Shown piece by piece: positions 31,257 to 33,251 of a DNA stretch of 33,251 nt (the stretch's first letter is position 1; each line of letters begins with the position of its first letter). A model generated the notes under the pieces. The model did not search any database and was not told the origin of the DNA. It saw nothing but the letters and a program-made list of their open reading frames with translations. Made by a program: the position numbers and the translations under genes. Origin of the DNA: WHSW01 sp035296705 (GTDB lineage Bacteria > Actinomycetota > Thermoleophilia > Solirubrobacterales > 70-9); contig DATHAL010000015.1 of NCBI GenBank assembly GCA_035296705.1, positions 1 to 33,251 of the forward strand, written 5' to 3'.

Positions 31257-32017
31257 GTGGGCAGGCTGGCCGACCTCGACCTGGGGCTGAAGCTGTCGCG
31301 AGACGAGGAGGCGCGCGAGCTCGATCGGGCTTGGTCTCGGCTCGCGCAGCTTCGGCTGACGCTGGGCGGCCTGATCGGCGACGGCCGGCTCGGCCCGCCC
31401 CTATGCGTCGTCTTCGAGGGCTGGGACGCCTCCGGCAAGGGCGGCGCGATCAAGCGCCTCGTCTCGCCGCTCGACCCGCGCCACGTGCGCGTCGCGCAGT
31501 TCGCGGCGCCGAGCGCGGCGAGAAGCGCCACCACTTCCTCTGGCGGTTCTGGCCGAAGCTGCCGGGCTGGGGAGGCATGGCGGTCTTCGATCGCTCCTGG
31601 TACGGGCGCGTGCTGGTCGAGCGGGTCGAGGGCTTCGCCGCGCCGGAGGAATGGCGCCGCGCCTACGACGAGATCAACGCGTTCGAGCGATCCCTCGCCG
31701 ACGAGGGGATGATCCTCGTCAAGCTCTGGCTCCACATCTCCGCCGACGAACAGCTGAAGCGCTTCCGCAGCCGCGAGGGCGACCCGCTCAAGGCCTGGAA
31801 GCTCACGGTCGACGATTGGCGAAATCGCGAGAAGCGCGACGCCTACGCCGGCGCGGTTGAGGAGATGCTGGCGCGGTGCGATCAGCCGTACGCGCCGTGG
31901 ACGCTCGTCGAGGGCGATTCCAAGCGCTATGCGCGGGTCAAGGTCGTGAGGACCGTGATCGATGCCATCGAGGCAGGGATGAGCCGCTGGGGGATGGAGC
32001 CGCCGGCGCCGCTCTAG
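31257..32017 (+). pseudogene. Polyphosphate kinase 2 family gene broken by a one-base frameshift
   Basis: Two overlapping frames together give a complete PPK2 domain. The first (from GTG 31257) holds the N-terminal part with Walker A GWDASGKGG and ends the family motif at QFAAPSA. From about 31520 the homology continues in another frame with EKRHHFLWRFW, VFDRSWYGRVLVERVEG (Walker B region), the lid segment and the end at 32017. Joining at 31512-31520 needs one added base, giving the family's usual QFAAPxxxEKRHHFLW. Intact PPK2 enzymes transfer phosphate between polyphosphate and nucleotides. No classic slippery sequence is seen. The rest is intact, so either a recent mutation or a sequencing or assembly error is likely. 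Confidence 0.8.
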
Positions 32018-32067
32018 GTCGATAGGCTCGTGCGCCAGGGGTAACCGCGACACCCGAGGGGGTGAGG

Positions 32068-32481
32068 ATGGCCGAGGAAGCCGAACGCAGAGTCGAGGCC
32101 ACGCTCGAGGAGGTACGCAGCCTTCGCGCCGAGCTCGAGACGGCGCGCGCCCGCACCGCCGAGGCCGAGGCACGGCTCGAGCACGAGCTTCGCGACACGC
32201 GCGAGCGGCTGCGGCGCCAGGCTCAGGAAAAGCTGCGCGAGGCCGCCGAGCGGCTCCGGGAGCGGGCCTCCGCGCGCCTGCGCGAGCTGACCCACGAGGT
32301 ACGCCGCGAGGCGCTCGTCGCGGCCCGGGAGAAGGCCGAGGCCGAGGCGGCCTCCAAGCTGGCGGCCGCCGAGCGCGAGGTGGCGCGGGCGCGGCGCCAG
32401 GCGGAGATCGCGACGGAGCGCGCCGAGGCCCGGATCCGCGCGGAACGCGTTCGCCACGAGAGCGAGTCGATCCCCTCGTAG
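32068..32481 (+). CDS. Charged coiled-coil protein, function unknown
   Basis: 137 aa, almost entirely a predicted continuous helix rich in Ala, Arg and Glu with heptad-like spacing of Leu and Ala; no other domain. The ATG at 32068 follows GGGGGTGAGG, a good ribosome binding site; a GTG 6 nt earlier is less likely. TAGGCT at about 32023-32028 may be the promoter -10. Length and composition resemble polar-growth or cytoskeleton-type coiled-coil fragments, but low complexity makes this a weak comparison. Confidence 0.6.
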   Translation: MAEEAERRVEATLEEVRSLRAELETARARTAEAEARLEHELRDTRERLRRQAQEKLREAAERLRERASARLRELTHEVRREALVAAREKAEAEAASKLAAAEREVARARRQAEIATERAEARIRAERVRHESESIPS

Positions 32482-32627
32482 CTTGGGCCCCGCCGGGGGT
32501 GAGCAACGAACCGTCCATATATGGGACGGAACGTTCCCCACCCCTGTCCCGTCAGTCGCCACTTCGGCGACGAGCGGGGCCGACCCGGCTTGGGCCGACC
32601 GCGCTCTCGCTCACGTCATGCGCCCGC
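32482..32627. terminator. Convergent intergenic region with two hairpins
   Basis: Between the coiled-coil gene and glnB-type gene stops there are CCGTCC/GGACGG with a 7-nt AT-rich loop (32511-32529) and GTCGCC/GGCGAC with loop ACTTC (32555-32571). These probably serve as terminators for the two converging transcripts. No small ORF is convincing here. Confidence 0.45.
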
Positions 32628-32996
32628 TCAGGCGGGGATCTCCGCGTCGCTGTGCGCCTGGAGGACAGCCTCGCCCTCCTCGCCCGTGCGGATGCGGATC
32701 GCCTCCTCGACGGGGATCACGAAGATCTTCCCGTCGCCGACGTCCCCGGTCCGCGCGTGCTTGAGGATCGTCTCGACGACGATCGGCTTGTCCTTGTCCT
32801 CGACGACGCACTCGACCTTGAGCTTCGGCCGCACGTTGACGGTCAGGCTCGAGCCGCGGTACGTCTCGACGATGCCCTTCTGGCGGCCGGACCCCTTGAC
32901 CTCGCTGATCGACAGGGACGGAAATCCCTTGTCGAGCAGCTCCGTCCGGATCGGCTCGAACGCCTCGTGGCGGATGAATGCCTCGATCTTCTTCAT
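32628..32996 (-). CDS. PII nitrogen-regulatory protein lacking Tyr51
   Basis: 122 aa. The PII fold is unmistakable: opening strand MKKIEAFIRH, T-loop with GSGRQKGIVETYRGSS (35-50), then KVECVVED, and the B-loop TGDVGDGKIFVIPVEEAIRIRTGEEG with the ATP-binding Lys. The alignment with E. coli GlnB is gap-free through the T-loop. Tyr46 is kept, residue 49 is Ser (as in cyanobacterial PII) and residue 51, the uridylylation or adenylylation Tyr, is Leu. It lies 14 bp downstream of an ammonium transporter, which PII proteins normally block. AGGAAGGA sits about 10 nt before the ATG. Confidence 0.93.
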   Translation of the reverse strand: MKKIEAFIRHEAFEPIRTELLDKGFPSLSISEVKGSGRQKGIVETYRGSSLTVNVRPKLKVECVVEDKDKPIVVETILKHARTGDVGDGKIFVIPVEEAIRIRTGEEGEAVLQAHSDAEIPA

Positions 32997-33010
32997 CTGG
33001 ATCGTCCTTC

Positions 33011-33251
33011 CTATGCCTCGGAAGGCTGGTCGGTCATCGCGCTCACCGCCGGCGCCGGCGCCGACGCCGGCGGAGCCGGCGTCGGCCCGCCCGGATACTC
33101 CTCGGACGGGATGAACGCCTCCGGGTAGCCATACATACCGTGCTCGGAGATGTCCAGCCCGGCGTCCTCTTCGTCCGCGCTCACGCGCAGCCCGATCGTC
33201 ATCTTGATCAGGGAGAACACCGCGTAGGAGGCGACGAATACGAACGCGAAT
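33011..33251 (-). CDS. Ammonium transporter, C-terminal end (continues beyond window)
   Basis: The frame is open to the window edge; the visible 79 residues are the last membrane helix (FAFVFVASYAVFSLIKMTIG) and cytoplasmic tail. The tail contains the AmtB signature LRVSADEEDAGLDISEHG, followed by YGYPE. It then extends with an unusual Pro/Ala/Ser-rich stretch of about 35 residues, longer than in E. coli AmtB. A PII gene follows, the standard glnK-amtB partnership but with the transporter first. Most of the protein lies outside the window. Confidence 0.88.
   Translation of the reverse strand, partial: FAFVFVASYAVFSLIKMTIGLRVSADEEDAGLDISEHGMYGYPEAFIPSEEYPGGPTPAPPASAPAPAVSAMTDQPSEA

Noticed and set aside
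31505..31525. Programmed ribosomal frameshifting in the PPK2 gene
   Set aside because: There is no slippery heptamer, pseudoknot or internal Shine-Dalgarno that I can see; mutation or sequence error is simpler.

Overview
The window is about 70% GC with strongly G/C-biased third codon positions. It reads as a chromosomal segment of a high-GC actinobacterium, most likely of the Thermoleophilia (Solirubrobacterales/Gaiellales) type; this placement is inference. It rests on the gene mix, a CGAAC-N4-GTTCG LexA box, an actinobacterial-IHF-like protein, and several genes with a TANNNT -10 element exactly 7 nt before the start codon and no ribosome binding site (leaderless transcription). I saw no rRNA, tRNA, CRISPR array, insertion sequence or phage gene. 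The content is mostly housekeeping and accessory metabolism.

Left part (1-8623): the 3' part of cobalamin-dependent methionine synthase (metH, +) faces five minus-strand genes. In transcription order these are a secreted lipoprotein, two tandem PQQ-type sugar dehydrogenases, a GabD2-like aldehyde dehydrogenase and a Y-family DNA polymerase (dinB). The dinB start codon is overlapped by a LexA box.

Centre-left (8778-17057): a plus-strand lipid-transport block. It has two YrbE/MlaE permeases, with a 44-codon ORF fitted exactly between them, and an Mkl/MlaF-type ATPase with a long acidic N-terminus. No MCE substrate-binding gene follows; instead there is a large HAE3/MmpL-type RND protein on its own leaderless promoter, a membrane-anchored thioredoxin-fold protein with a degenerate active site, a B3/4-domain protein and three small coiled-coil or membrane proteins. 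A terminator hairpin separates this block from a convergent mIHF-like gene that has a roughly 150-nt structured leader.

Centre-right (17781-22592): a serine-palmitoyltransferase-like enzyme (-) is divergent, by only 25 bp, from a large GNAT-fold protein (+). Together they suggest a sphingoid-base/ceramide module. A small protein, an AlkA-like glycosylase and a patatin-like lipase follow. The patatin gene converges on a thiamine-precursor ABC transporter operon (thiZ-thiX-thiY, -), and the two genes share the four bases CTAG for both stop codons. The transporter is headed by a clear TPP riboswitch.

Right part (25361-33251): a SnoaL-like protein, an FAD-linked oxidase, an SRPBCC protein divergent from a SAM methyltransferase, a MoxR ATPase plus VWA (CoxE-like) pair, a small membrane protein, a PPK2-family polyphosphate kinase broken by a one-base frameshift, a coiled-coil protein, and a PII protein downstream of the 3' end of an ammonium transporter. 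The PII protein lacks the modifiable Tyr51.
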